A stretch of DNA of 64,000 nt from an uncultured Prevotellaceae bacterium (GTDB lineage: Bacteria > Bacteroidota > Bacteroidia > Bacteroidales > Bacteroidaceae): assembly GCA_947170495.1 (NCBI GenBank), contig CAMVUB010000003.1, positions 1 through 64,000 of the forward strand, written 5' to 3'. Made by a program: the position numbers and the translations under genes. Below are positions 26,365 to 34,558 of this stretch, in pieces; within the stretch, counting starts at the first letter, position 1; each line of letters begins with the position of its first letter. Under the pieces are notes generated by a model. It did not search any database. It was not told the DNA's origin and saw only the letters and a program-made list of their open reading frames with translations.

Positions 26365-29163
26365 ATGCCCTCCTTCCTTCACCACGTCGCCGCCTCGCTT
26401 CAGCAGCGCTTTGGAAATAACCTCAGCAACCTCGTCGTTGTCTTTCCCGGCAAGCGCGCCAGCCTCTTTCTGGATCAGGCTCTCGCCGAGCTGTCCCCGT
26501 CGCCCGTGTGGACGCCGACCTATCGCACCATCAGCGAGCTCTTCGCCGAGGCCTCGCCCTACACGCTCTGCGACCCCGTGGAGAGCGTCTGCCGCCTCTA
26601 TCGCGCCTACGCTGCCCATGTTCAGGACCCGCAGTCCCTTGACCAGTTCTACGGTTGGGGAGAGATCCTGCTTTCCGACTTCGACGATATCGACAAACAG
26701 CTGGTCGATGCACAGCGCCTCTTCACCAATATCCGTGACCTGCGACAGCTCGACGATAACTCCTATATCGACCCTGAACAGGCCGAAGCCCTGCGCTCGT
26801 TCTTCGGTAACTTCTCGCTGGAGGAGAATTCCGAACTCAAGCAACGTTTCCTCCAGCTCTGGGAACAGCTGCCCGCTATCTATGCCGACCTGAACGCCTC
26901 CATGCGTGCCGACGGCCTCCTCTATGAGGGAGCGCTGCAGCGCGAGGTCGTGGAGAAAAATCTCTCAACTCTCAACTCTCAGCTCTCAACTTATATTTTC
27001 GTCGGCTTCAACGTCCTCAACGCCGTGGAGCAAGCCCTTTTCAGCGAGCTCAAGCAACGCGGACAGGCGCTCTTCTACTGGGACTACGACACCTTCTACA
27101 TCAAGAACCACGAGGCCGGCCATTTCCTGAGCAAGAACATCGAGCGCTTCGGCAATGAGTTGCCGCCTGAGTGCTTCAACAACCTGCGCTCGCCCAAGGA
27201 GATCACCTTCATCACCACCTCCAGCGAGAACGCCCAGGCGCGCTACCTGCCGCAGTGGCTCTCAGAGAACCTCACCGAGCACGAGAACCAGACGGCCGTC
27301 GTCCTCTGCAACGAGCAGCTCCTGCAGCCCGTGCTCCACGCCCTCCCCAACAGCAAGATGCCCCTCAATGTCACGATGGGCTTCCCCTTGGCCGACACAC
27401 CCGTCTATAGCCTCCTGCTGGCCCTCGTGGAATTGCAGACGGAGGGCTATGACGCCACCCTCCAGCGTTTCCGTCCGCTGCAGCTGCGCGCCGTGGCAGC
27501 ACACCCCTATGCGCGTCTGCTCGACGATAGCGTCTGGCGGCAGCGAGTGGGGCAGGGGACAGCGCTGCTGCGCTACCTGCAAGACGTCCTCACACAGGTC
27601 GCCGCCCAGCTGCGCACAGACCTCATCGCCACAGAAGCCATCTTCCGTGCCTACACCTGCCTGAACCGCTTGGCCGACCTCATGTCGGGCGATGCGCCCC
27701 TCCTCGTGGTCAGCGACCGTATGCTGGCTAGCCTCCTGCGCAACGTCCTCGACGGCGAGACCATTCCCTTCCACGGCGAACCCGCCATCGGTTTGCAGGT
27801 CATGGGTGTCCTAGAGACGCGCGCCCTCGACTTCCGCCATCTCCTCATGCTCAGCGTCGGCGAGGGCTACCTGCCCAAGAAGGTGGCCGACAGCAGCTTC
27901 GTTCCTTATCACCTCCGCGAAGCCTTTGGGCTCACGACCCTCAAGCATAAGATTGCCGTCTATGCCTACTATTTCTACCGACTGATACAGCGTGCCCAGC
28001 GCATCACCTTCATGTACAACGAGAGCAATGCGGGCATCCGCCAGAATGAGATCTCGCGCTTCCTGCGCCAGCTGCTGGCCGAGACCGACTTTCCCATCGA
28101 GCACCGTGTGCTGCAGGCGGCCAGCGATGCCCGTCAGGCGGAACCTATCGTCAAGGAGAAGACGCCCGAGATCATGCTCCTGCTGCGCGAGCGCTACGAC
28201 AACCGTGGCCTTGCGCCCCGTGACCGTCGCTTCCTCTCGCCCTCGGCCATGAACACCTACACCACCTGCCCGCTGCAGTTCTACTACCGCTATGTGGAGG
28301 GCATGCGCATCGACCCCGACCCCGCCGAGGGCCTCGACGCCAAGCTATTCGGCGATGTCTTCCACTGTGCTGCCGAGCTCCTCTACAACCAGCTCACCTC
28401 AGCCGGCGACACCGTGCGCGCACAGGACATTGACCCATTCCTGGAGATGGACGGCCAGCGCCTGGAGCCCCTCGTGCGTCAGGCCTTCCGCCAGATATTC
28501 TTCAAGGATCAGCCCGAGGAATATCGCGGCATCCTCTTCATCGCGCAGCGCGTCATCACCACTTACCTGCTGCAGCTCCTGCGCCACGACCGTCGCCTCA
28601 CGCCCTTCCGCGTTTTGCAGACAGAAGCCAAACAGGTCAAGACGCTGCACATCCGTGACATGGAGATCGACACCGGCGGCATCATTGACCGCCTCGACCT
28701 CGTCCACGATGATGACGTCCCTGGCGGCCTCGCCATCCGCGTCGTCGATTACAAGACCGGCGGGCGTCCCGAGGCCGTCAGCACCCTCGACCAGCTCTTC
28801 AGCGACACCGACCAGAAAGCGCACTACTATTTCCAGACGCTCCTCTATGCCACCATCGTCTCCGAGCATAGCGCACAGCTCCTGGCCGACAGACGGTCGT
28901 ACCCCGTCACCCCCTGCCTCTTCTACGTGCACAAGTCGGGCGCAGAAGACTACAGCCCCAAGCTGCGCCTCGGTAGCCAGTACATCCACGACATCTGTCA
29001 GCCCGCTTCGCGCGACGACCAGAGCCTCACGCTGGCCACCGCCTACGAGGAGCGCCTCGAACAGCTCATCCTCGACATCTTCGACCAGCATAAGCCCTTC
29101 ACCCAGACCACCCGTCTGAAGTCCTGCGAACACTGCGACTTCCGCGACCTCTGCAATCGCTAA
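26365..29163 (+). CDS. addB: AddB-like subunit with Fe-S nuclease domain
   Basis: A 932-residue partner of AddA. The N-terminus VVFPGKRASLFLD is a Walker-A-like remnant, so helicase activity is probably lost. The C-terminal nuclease has VVDYKTGG (Asp795, Lys797). The AddB-type iron-sulfur cysteines are in TTCPLQFYY (Cys635) and SCEHCDFRDLC (Cys921, Cys924, Cys930). Near residue 200-210 the peptide LSTLNSQLST is encoded by a heptamer tract. The start is the ATG 55 bp after addA. The sequence supports an AddAB rather than RecBCD pathway. Confidence 0.92.
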   Translation: MPSFLHHVAASLQQRFGNNLSNLVVVFPGKRASLFLDQALAELSPSPVWTPTYRTISELFAEASPYTLCDPVESVCRLYRAYAAHVQDPQSLDQFYGWGEILLSDFDDIDKQLVDAQRLFTNIRDLRQLDDNSYIDPEQAEALRSFFGNFSLEENSELKQRFLQLWEQLPAIYADLNASMRADGLLYEGALQREVVEKNLSTLNSQLSTYIFVGFNVLNAVEQALFSELKQRGQALFYWDYDTFYIKNHEAGHFLSKNIERFGNELPPECFNNLRSPKEITFITTSSENAQARYLPQWLSENLTEHENQTAVVLCNEQLLQPVLHALPNSKMPLNVTMGFPLADTPVYSLLLALVELQTEGYDATLQRFRPLQLRAVAAHPYARLLDDSVWRQRVGQGTALLRYLQDVLTQVAAQLRTDLIATEAIFRAYTCLNRLADLMSGDAPLLVVSDRMLASLLRNVLDGETIPFHGEPAIGLQVMGVLETRALDFRHLLMLSVGEGYLPKKVADSSFVPYHLREAFGLTTLKHKIAVYAYYFYRLIQRAQRITFMYNESNAGIRQNEISRFLRQLLAETDFPIEHRVLQAASDARQAEPIVKEKTPEIMLLLRERYDNRGLAPRDRRFLSPSAMNTYTTCPLQFYYRYVEGMRIDPDPAEGLDAKLFGDVFHCAAELLYNQLTSAGDTVRAQDIDPFLEMDGQRLEPLVRQAFRQIFFKDQPEEYRGILFIAQRVITTYLLQLLRHDRRLTPFRVLQTEAKQVKTLHIRDMEIDTGGIIDRLDLVHDDDVPGGLAIRVVDYKTGGRPEAVSTLDQLFSDTDQKAHYYFQTLLYATIVSEHSAQLLADRRSYPVTPCLFYVHKSGAEDYSPKLRLGSQYIHDICQPASRDDQSLTLATAYEERLEQLILDIFDQHKPFTQTTRLKSCEHCDFRDLCNR
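26962..26991 (+). repeat. Heptamer tandem repeat inside addB
   Basis: Four copies of ctctcaa/ctctcag encode LSTLNSQLST. The unit and coding sense are the same as in hisIE at 8286-8317. Confidence 0.85.
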
Positions 29164-29184
29164 CCCCTCATAAAACCAACCACT

Positions 29185-30699
29185 ATGAAACTGCGTCATC
29201 TCTTATACGGACTCACGGCAACACCTGTGTTGGCGGGTGCACAGGCACAGCAACCGAATATCCTCTTCATCCTCTGCGACGACATGGGCTGGGGCGACCT
29301 CGCCTGCTACGGCCAGCAGTACATCTCCACGCCCAACATCGACCGCATGGCCACGCAGGGCATGCAATTCATGCAGGCCTATGCCGGCAGCCCCGTGTCG
29401 GCACCCTCGCGCGCCTCGCTGATGACGGGGCAGCACACGGGCCACTGCGAGGTCCGTGGCAACAAAGAGTACTGGCCCGGCTCCGGCACCGTCTATTACC
29501 ACGGCAATGCCGACTTCGCCGTCGTGGGTCAGCATCCCCTCGACCCCAAGCACGTCGTCGTGCCTGAGATCATGAAGCAGAACGGCTACACAACAGCCCA
29601 GTTCGGCAAGTGGGCCGGCGGCTACGAAGGCAGCGTCTCCACCCCCGACAAACGCGGCGTGGATGAGTTCTACGGCTATATCTGCCAGTTCCAGGCACAT
29701 GCCTACTATCCCAACTTCCTCAACAAATACAGCCGCTGCGACGGCGATACCTTTGTCAGCCGTGACATCCTCTGCGGGAATATCCAGTACGACTTCAAGA
29801 CCGACGACTACTTCAAGCGCCCTGAGTACAGCGCCGACATCATCCACCGCAAGGCCATGGCGTGGCTCGAACGGCAGAACGAGAACCAACCCTTCTACGG
29901 CCTCTTCACCTACACCATTCCCCATGCCGAGCTCGTGCAGCCCGAGGACAGCATCCTGCTGGCCTATAAGCAGAAGTTCGGCGTCGATAAGAGCTACCGT
30001 GGCGAGCTGGGCTCGTGGTACCATGCCATCGGCCACGTCCACGCACAGTTCGCAGCGATGATCACCCGCCTCGACACCTACGTGGGCGAGATTATGGCCC
30101 TGTTGGAGCGCAAGGGCCTCGCCGACAACACCATCCTCATCTTCTCCAGCGACAACGGCCCCCATGAGGAGGGTGGGGCAGACCCCACCTTCTTCAACCG
30201 CGACGGCGTCCTCAAGGGCCTGAAGCGCTCGTGCCACGAAGGCGGCATCCGTGTGCCCTTCATCGTCCGCTGGCCCGGCCATGTGCCCGCAGGCGTCAAG
30301 AACAACCATCCCATCGCCTTCTACGACATTATGCCCACCTTCTGCGATATCATTGGCGAGCAGGACTACGTCGCCAAGTACCGCAATCCCGACCTGGGCG
30401 ATGCAGACTACTTCGACGGCATCTCCTTCCTCCCCACGCTCACAGGCCGCGATGCCGAGCAGCAGGCACATCCCTATCTCTACTGGGAGTTCAACGAGAC
30501 TAACCAGATTGCCGTGCGCAAGGACAACTGGAAGCTCATCGTCAAGAATGGCGTCTCCGAGCTCTACGACCTCTCCACCGACGTCCACGAGGACACCAAC
30601 CTCGCCTCCCAGCACCCCGAGATCGTCGCCGACCTCCAGTCCATCATCCTCCAATCCCACACCCCCAACCCCTACTTCCACGTCACCCTCCCGCAATAG
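29185..30699 (+). CDS. Secreted S1-family sulfatase (serine type)
   Basis: A 504-residue sulfatase with a signal peptide ending near AGAQAQ. PNILFILCDDMGWGD provides the metal-binding aspartates. SAPSRASLMTG (Ser72-Arg76) is the SxPSR motif in which serine is matured to formylglycine. SSDNGPHEEGG is the second metal site. Serine-type enzymes need a radical-SAM anaerobic maturase, which is not encoded here. By family it removes sulfate esters from glycans or aryl compounds in the periplasm; the substrate is unknown. It follows addB by 21 bp, without an obvious promoter. Confidence 0.92.
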   Translation: MKLRHLLYGLTATPVLAGAQAQQPNILFILCDDMGWGDLACYGQQYISTPNIDRMATQGMQFMQAYAGSPVSAPSRASLMTGQHTGHCEVRGNKEYWPGSGTVYYHGNADFAVVGQHPLDPKHVVVPEIMKQNGYTTAQFGKWAGGYEGSVSTPDKRGVDEFYGYICQFQAHAYYPNFLNKYSRCDGDTFVSRDILCGNIQYDFKTDDYFKRPEYSADIIHRKAMAWLERQNENQPFYGLFTYTIPHAELVQPEDSILLAYKQKFGVDKSYRGELGSWYHAIGHVHAQFAAMITRLDTYVGEIMALLERKGLADNTILIFSSDNGPHEEGGADPTFFNRDGVLKGLKRSCHEGGIRVPFIVRWPGHVPAGVKNNHPIAFYDIMPTFCDIIGEQDYVAKYRNPDLGDADYFDGISFLPTLTGRDAEQQAHPYLYWEFNETNQIAVRKDNWKLIVKNGVSELYDLSTDVHEDTNLASQHPEIVADLQSIILQSHTPNPYFHVTLPQ

Positions 30700-30941
30700 A
30701 AAGCCCCCCCAAAAAAAACGTCGTAATAACGTTATAACGAGATAACGTAATAACAAAAGCTTCAACCTCGTAATAACGAAGTCGTCATCGTAGTAATACC
30801 GAGATAACGTTATAACGTAATAACGACAAACAACAGCAGTTCAGACTTATATTTTTTCAGCGGATGATGAATTTCATCCACTTTTATTTTGCCCGAATCA
30901 AATTAATCCCTACTTTTGTGGCGTGAAATTGCTCTTGCGAC
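30700..30941. repeat. Spacer with gtaataac/gttataac octamers and a promoter
   Basis: About 110 bases (30717-30828) are made of gtaataac, gttataac and gagataac words, mostly 8 nt apart. The remaining bases are AT-rich and carry the promoter at 30888-30918. No reading frame was seen. The area marks the left edge of the AT-richer accessory island. Confidence 0.7.
30888..30918 (+). promoter_or_regulatory. Promoter of the GHKL/STAS pair
   Basis: TTTG at 30888-30891, 19 bp, TACTTTTG at 30911-30918, a full consensus match. It leaves about 23 bases to the ATG. Confidence 0.8.
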
Positions 30942-31595
30942 ATGAATATAGACAGATTATTGAATTCCTATTTCAAAGATTCTTCATCATTGCCGACTAT
31001 TGAAGTATTCGACAATGAGAATGTCTATAATGTCTATGTTGATATCGTAAAGACACTTAAGAACGCACCAGAGGTTGAACTCAGTGTTCTGCAGTTACTC
31101 AGCTATTGCTTCTATGAAATCCTTGATAATGTATTGATTCATTCTGAGAAGAATAATGGCACGGTGCTCCTGCATTACGATGCTAAGAAGGCCCGCATTA
31201 AGGTGCTCATCGCTGATGATGGAATCGGAATCCATCAGTCACTTTCGGAAAATGCAGAATACCAACATCTTTCAGAGCCGGAAGCCCTACGAATGTGTGT
31301 CAAGGATCGGGTAACCGACGGCAAGGGGATGGGCTTCGGCTTGTACTCCACCGTCAGCCTAATACGGAATGCCGGTGTCGTATTGGAAATCCATTCAGGC
31401 CAGCATATCCTTCGTACCAATGGAATCCATGAAGAAGTCCTTGAAGCCCCGAAATGGCAAGGGACAATCATATATCTGGAACTTCATTCCGACAAAGAGA
31501 TAGACCCAAACAGCATCTTGGAGCATCGAACAGATGCCGAGAGTGAATTCAATGAAACCTTCATTGATACGTCTGATATTGACGAGCTTTGGTGA
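30942..31595 (+). CDS. Soluble GHKL-family ATPase
   Basis: A 217-residue cytoplasmic protein. The Bergerat fold is clear: N box YEILDNVLIHS (Glu59, Asn63), G1 box ADDGIGI (91-97) and G2 box GKGMGFGLYS (127-136). There is no histidine-phosphorylation domain, receiver or membrane segment, so it resembles anti-sigma-factor kinases or stand-alone GHKL regulators rather than a sensor kinase. The tail is acidic (DTSDIDELW). A STAS-like DUF4325 gene follows 18 bp downstream, suggesting an SpoIIAB/SpoIIAA-like pair. The output is unknown, and no sigma factor is nearby. Confidence 0.85.
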   Translation: MNIDRLLNSYFKDSSSLPTIEVFDNENVYNVYVDIVKTLKNAPEVELSVLQLLSYCFYEILDNVLIHSEKNNGTVLLHYDAKKARIKVLIADDGIGIHQSLSENAEYQHLSEPEALRMCVKDRVTDGKGMGFGLYSTVSLIRNAGVVLEIHSGQHILRTNGIHEEVLEAPKWQGTIIYLELHSDKEIDPNSILEHRTDAESEFNETFIDTSDIDELW

Positions 31596-31613
31596 TATAA
31601 AATACTTACAGAC

Positions 31614-31910
31614 ATGATTACATTCCGCTTTAGAGACTTCGGAGAGCATCTTGGTACACGTCAGTTGGGCGAGAAGGTGCGTGAACAACTATGGCCTCTA
31701 CTACAGGGAGAGGAAAAAGTATGCCTCGATTTTGAGGGCGTGGACGTCGTCTCCAATTCCTTTGCAGACGAATGCCTTGCCAAGCTACTTCTCTCCATGT
31801 CGCTTGACGAACTGAAACAACATACCACATTCATCCATCTCAATGATTTTGCCCGTAAGAACATAGCTCTTGCCTTGAAGCGCAGACAACAGTCCTTGGC
31901 TGTAGCATAA
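31614..31910 (+). CDS. STAS-like DUF4325 protein
   Basis: A 98-residue protein fitting DUF4325: VCLDFEGVDVVSNSFADECL places a serine (Ser47 or Ser49) where STAS anti-anti-sigma proteins carry their phosphoserine. It is probably a small regulator phosphorylated or bound by the adjacent GHKL ATPase. The two genes are 18 bp apart under one consensus promoter. DUF4325-GHKL pairs are known in bacteria, but I know of no settled function. Confidence 0.82.
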   Translation: MITFRFRDFGEHLGTRQLGEKVREQLWPLLQGEEKVCLDFEGVDVVSNSFADECLAKLLLSMSLDELKQHTTFIHLNDFARKNIALALKRRQQSLAVA

Positions 31911-32274
31911 CCCCCTTGAACTTTTGGAGCAGCGAACGCCATAAGAGCTTGCTCTTGAATGGATGAGTCGCGACAAAAGTCAGCGAAGCTAACTCTTAAA
32001 CCCTTAACCCCTTAAACTGTTTATGAAATAAACCAAAATAGATAGACATACAGATAGAAGCGTCCGCTTAGATTCTTGCTTTCAGAAATTCGCCAAATTC
32101 AAGTAAGCTACGAGAGTAAAAGCACGGATGCTCACGCCGATGGCGTGGGCTTTTACTCGTTGAAGTAGCAATGGTGTTTGGCGATACCTCTGAAAGCGTA
32201 GACGAAGTAAGTAGTCCACGTTTTCTTTTTGTGCCCTATTCAAAGCAAACAATTAATAATAACTTATAGGATCT
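31911..32274. other. Gene-free spacer carrying a large hairpin
   Basis: The 364 bases between the DUF4325 gene and the BspA-like gene hold word repeats (cttaaaccc type, about 31990-32020) and then the 160-nt imperfect inverted repeat listed separately. No coding frame was recognised. Confidence 0.6.
32061..32220 (+). other. 160-nt imperfect inverted repeat: structured RNA or MITE candidate
   Basis: The left arm (32061-32138) and right arm (32142-32220) pair in blocks: GCTTTCAGA with TCTGAAAGC, TCGCCAAA with TTTGGCGA, GCTA with TAGC, GTAAAAGC with GCTTTTAC, CACGCC with GGCGTG. GAT is the apical loop. The run TTTTCTTTTT follows at 32221-32230, as in an intrinsic terminator. It stands about 50 bp upstream of the BspA-like gene. 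It could be a leader or attenuator, a small RNA, or a MITE. Confidence 0.6.
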
Positions 32275-33498
32275 ATGATGAAACACAAAACATTCTCATT
32301 CCTGCTGACCATGCTCATGAGCATGGTAGCATGTGTGGCCTCAGCCCATGACTTTGAGGTTGACGGCATCTATTACAACATTACATCATCCACAGATTTC
32401 ACTGTATCGGTAACATTCAGTGGAGATCGACCTTCCAGTTGGAAAGAATACACAGGTAGTGTTGTCATTCCCGAAACGGTAACGTATAGTGGAAAGACTT
32501 ACAGCGTGACCGAGATTGGCTATCAAGCGTTCTATGGTTGCAGTGGCCTGACCTCTGTCACCATTCCCAGCAGCGTGACCTCGATTAGCAGTGGTGCGTT
32601 CTGGGGTTGCAGTGGCCTGATCTCTGTCACCATTCCCAACAGCGTGACCTCGATTGGCGATGAAGCGTTCACGGTATGTAGTGGCCTGACCTCTGTCACC
32701 ATCCCCAACAGCGTGACGAGCATTGGGAGTAGTGCTTTCAATGGTTGCAGCGGTCTGACCTCTGTGACCATTCCTAACAGCGTGACGAGCATTGGGAGTA
32801 GTGCTTTCTGTCGTTGCAGCGGCTTGACTTCTATCACCATATCCAACGGCTTGGCAAGCATCGGTAATTACGTTTTCTATGGTTGCAACGGCCTGACCAC
32901 CTTCACCATTCCCGAGAGTGTGACCACAATTGGTGTTTCTGCGTTCTATGGTTGCAGCAGCCTGACCTCTGTTACCATTCCCAACAGCGTGACAAGCATT
33001 GGCAGTTCTGCGTTTTCTGGTTGCAGTAGCCTTACTTCTGTATCCATTTCTAACAGCGTGACGAGCATTGGCAGTTATGCGTTTTCTAGTTGCAGTGACC
33101 TTACTTCTGTAACCATTTCTAACAGCGTGACGAACATTGGACAATATGCATTTGCAGATTGCATAGGACTAAGATCCGTAACATCATGCATAGACATTCC
33201 ATTCAATCTAGATAGTAGCGTTTTCACATACTCGAACAAGAGCTACAACCCCAATACCATTTATTATATTGCAACGCTCTATGTACCGACTGGACGGAGA
33301 ACAGCATATTCTAGGGCTGAAGGTTGGAATCTGTTCACTAGTATTCAAGAGCTAGACTTGACGGATGTTGAAGGCTTACAACTTGACGAACATGTAAGTT
33401 CAGAGAATTGGCTACGTCTTGACGGCACGAAGGTTCCTGGAAAGCCAATACAATCGGGGATATATCTCCACAACGGAAAGAAAATAATTATCAAATAA
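32275..33498 (+). CDS. Secreted BspA-type leucine-rich-repeat protein
   Basis: A 407-residue secreted protein with a signal peptide ending near VASA. From about residue 80 to 300 it has roughly ten 23-residue LRR_5/BspA repeats of the form LTSVTIPNSVTSIGSSAFxG. The C-terminus ends GIYLHNGKKIIIK, compatible with a short type IX sorting tail. Such proteins act as surface adhesins in oral and gut Bacteroidales. The repeats are nearly identical at DNA level, so unequal recombination could vary their number. AT content is visibly higher than in flanking housekeeping genes. Confidence 0.9.
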   Translation: MMKHKTFSFLLTMLMSMVACVASAHDFEVDGIYYNITSSTDFTVSVTFSGDRPSSWKEYTGSVVIPETVTYSGKTYSVTEIGYQAFYGCSGLTSVTIPSSVTSISSGAFWGCSGLISVTIPNSVTSIGDEAFTVCSGLTSVTIPNSVTSIGSSAFNGCSGLTSVTIPNSVTSIGSSAFCRCSGLTSITISNGLASIGNYVFYGCNGLTTFTIPESVTTIGVSAFYGCSSLTSVTIPNSVTSIGSSAFSGCSSLTSVSISNSVTSIGSYAFSSCSDLTSVTISNSVTNIGQYAFADCIGLRSVTSCIDIPFNLDSSVFTYSNKSYNPNTIYYIATLYVPTGRRTAYSRAEGWNLFTSIQELDLTDVEGLQLDEHVSSENWLRLDGTKVPGKPIQSGIYLHNGKKIIIK

Positions 33499-33512
33499 CA
33501 CGAATACCTTTA

Positions 33513-34223
33513 ATGAGTATTATTATTCAGAAAGTAAAAGATATCAATGATGAAGTGGACTGGTTCTTATACGCTCCACCACAAGGAGGAAAGACGCAAT
33601 GGAAAGATGGCTATAGTGCCAAGGAGTTTGCGCGCTTCGCAACTCGTCGAAAGGAGTTTCAAACGTTGATAAACGAGGTCCTCAAAAAATGCGAGTTGAA
33701 GACAGGTATATCCTTTACTTGTGAACCTGAAGCCTTGACCTCGCTCCCTTATAGCAGTGGTCCTCGTCATCATGATTTGCTGATGAGGAGCCAGAAACTA
33801 ATCATTGGTATTGAGGCCAAAGTAAATGAGACATTTGGAAAAACCATTGAAAAAGAGACGAAGGATGCAGGCAAAGCAAAAAATGCACGAATTGAATGGT
33901 TAACGGATACACTATTCCCTGATCATAAGAACTGCGAGAGTGTGGATCATTTAAATTATCAACTCCTCACGGGTCTAGCCGGCACTTTATTGGAAGCTAA
34001 GAGAGCTGACGTTAAACAATGTATTTTCCTGATTGTAGAGTTCATAAAAGAAGGTGAAGATGCCAATCCCAGAAACCAAGAAGACTTTGAGCGTTTTGAG
34101 GCGCTACTTCCCACGGCAATAGTATCTCAAGCTATGAAGCGTGTCTTCATGGTGAAAGAACCCAAAGAAAAGCATGGAACAAAGATTGGGTGTTGGCTTG
34201 TCAAAAAGCAAGTAGCAATATAA
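33513..34223 (+). CDS. PD-(D/E)XK nuclease-like protein of unknown function
   Basis: A 236-residue cytoplasmic protein. Residues 86-104 (HHDLLMRSQKLIIGIEAKV) show Asp88 and Glu101-x-Lys103 at PD-(D/E)XK nuclease spacing. QLLTGLAGTLLEAK and CIFLIVEFIKE later fit the remaining core. No restriction methylase, helicase or toxin-antitoxin partner is adjacent. It starts 14 bp after the BspA-like gene and shares its AT-rich composition, which suggests acquisition with the island. It might be a defence nuclease or a DUF6946-like protein; the family name is uncertain. Confidence 0.6.
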   Translation: MSIIIQKVKDINDEVDWFLYAPPQGGKTQWKDGYSAKEFARFATRRKEFQTLINEVLKKCELKTGISFTCEPEALTSLPYSSGPRHHDLLMRSQKLIIGIEAKVNETFGKTIEKETKDAGKAKNARIEWLTDTLFPDHKNCESVDHLNYQLLTGLAGTLLEAKRADVKQCIFLIVEFIKEGEDANPRNQEDFERFEALLPTAIVSQAMKRVFMVKEPKEKHGTKIGCWLVKKQVAI

Positions 34224-34315
34224 TTAAGTATTATGCGCATAGATAATGAGAGATTATCTTGAAAAAATAAATATTTCTTAACAAAGAAACATCGCACATC
34301 GCACGAATTTACATC

Positions 34316-34347
34316 CAGCAGGCTGCATCACCCGATGCAGCCTGCTG
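34316..34347. terminator. Perfect 14-bp stem-loop after the nuclease-like gene
   Basis: CAGCAGGCTGCATC pairs perfectly with GATGCAGCCTGCTG around an ACCC loop. No T-run follows, so it may be a transcript-end or processing structure rather than a classical terminator. Confidence 0.6.
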
Positions 34348-34431
34348 CGTTACCCTCTACAGTGTCTGCGCGTAGTCTCTATAAAGAGTCAGGCGAGGGA
34401 CTACTAGTGTCTTTTGTGTAGCCATAGAATT

Positions 34432-34552
34432 AGTTTTGCGGAAAACCCTATGAGCCCTACGCACACGGGTAGGTGAATCGGCGTCGGCGACTTGCAGGAT
34501 TGTGACGGAGGGATGCGGTTTGCGTAGGGCTCATAGGGTCTTCGGCAAAACT
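34432..34552. repeat. 32-bp near-perfect inverted repeat (MITE-like)
   Basis: Arms 34432-34463 and 34521-34552 are reverse complements at 30 of 32 positions and enclose 57 bases. The core words are CCTATGAGCCCTACGCA and TGCGTAGGGCTCATAGG. It has no transposase and resembles a small non-autonomous element or a structured RNA. Confidence 0.75.
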
Positions 34553-34558
34553 TTTTTC

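Noticed and set aside
29203..30765. Long open frame on the minus strand opposite the sulfatase
   Set aside because: It is a shadow caused by high GC third-codon use. It has no start context, its composition is low-complexity Val/Gly-rich, and the sulfatase on the plus strand has full motifs.
30942..31910. Conventional two-component system
   Set aside because: The GHKL protein lacks an H box and membrane segments, and the neighbour is STAS-like, not a receiver.
32500..33160. Possible CRISPR-like or tandem DNA array
   Set aside because: The 69-nt period is the coding repeat of BspA leucine-rich repeats, not separated by unique spacers.
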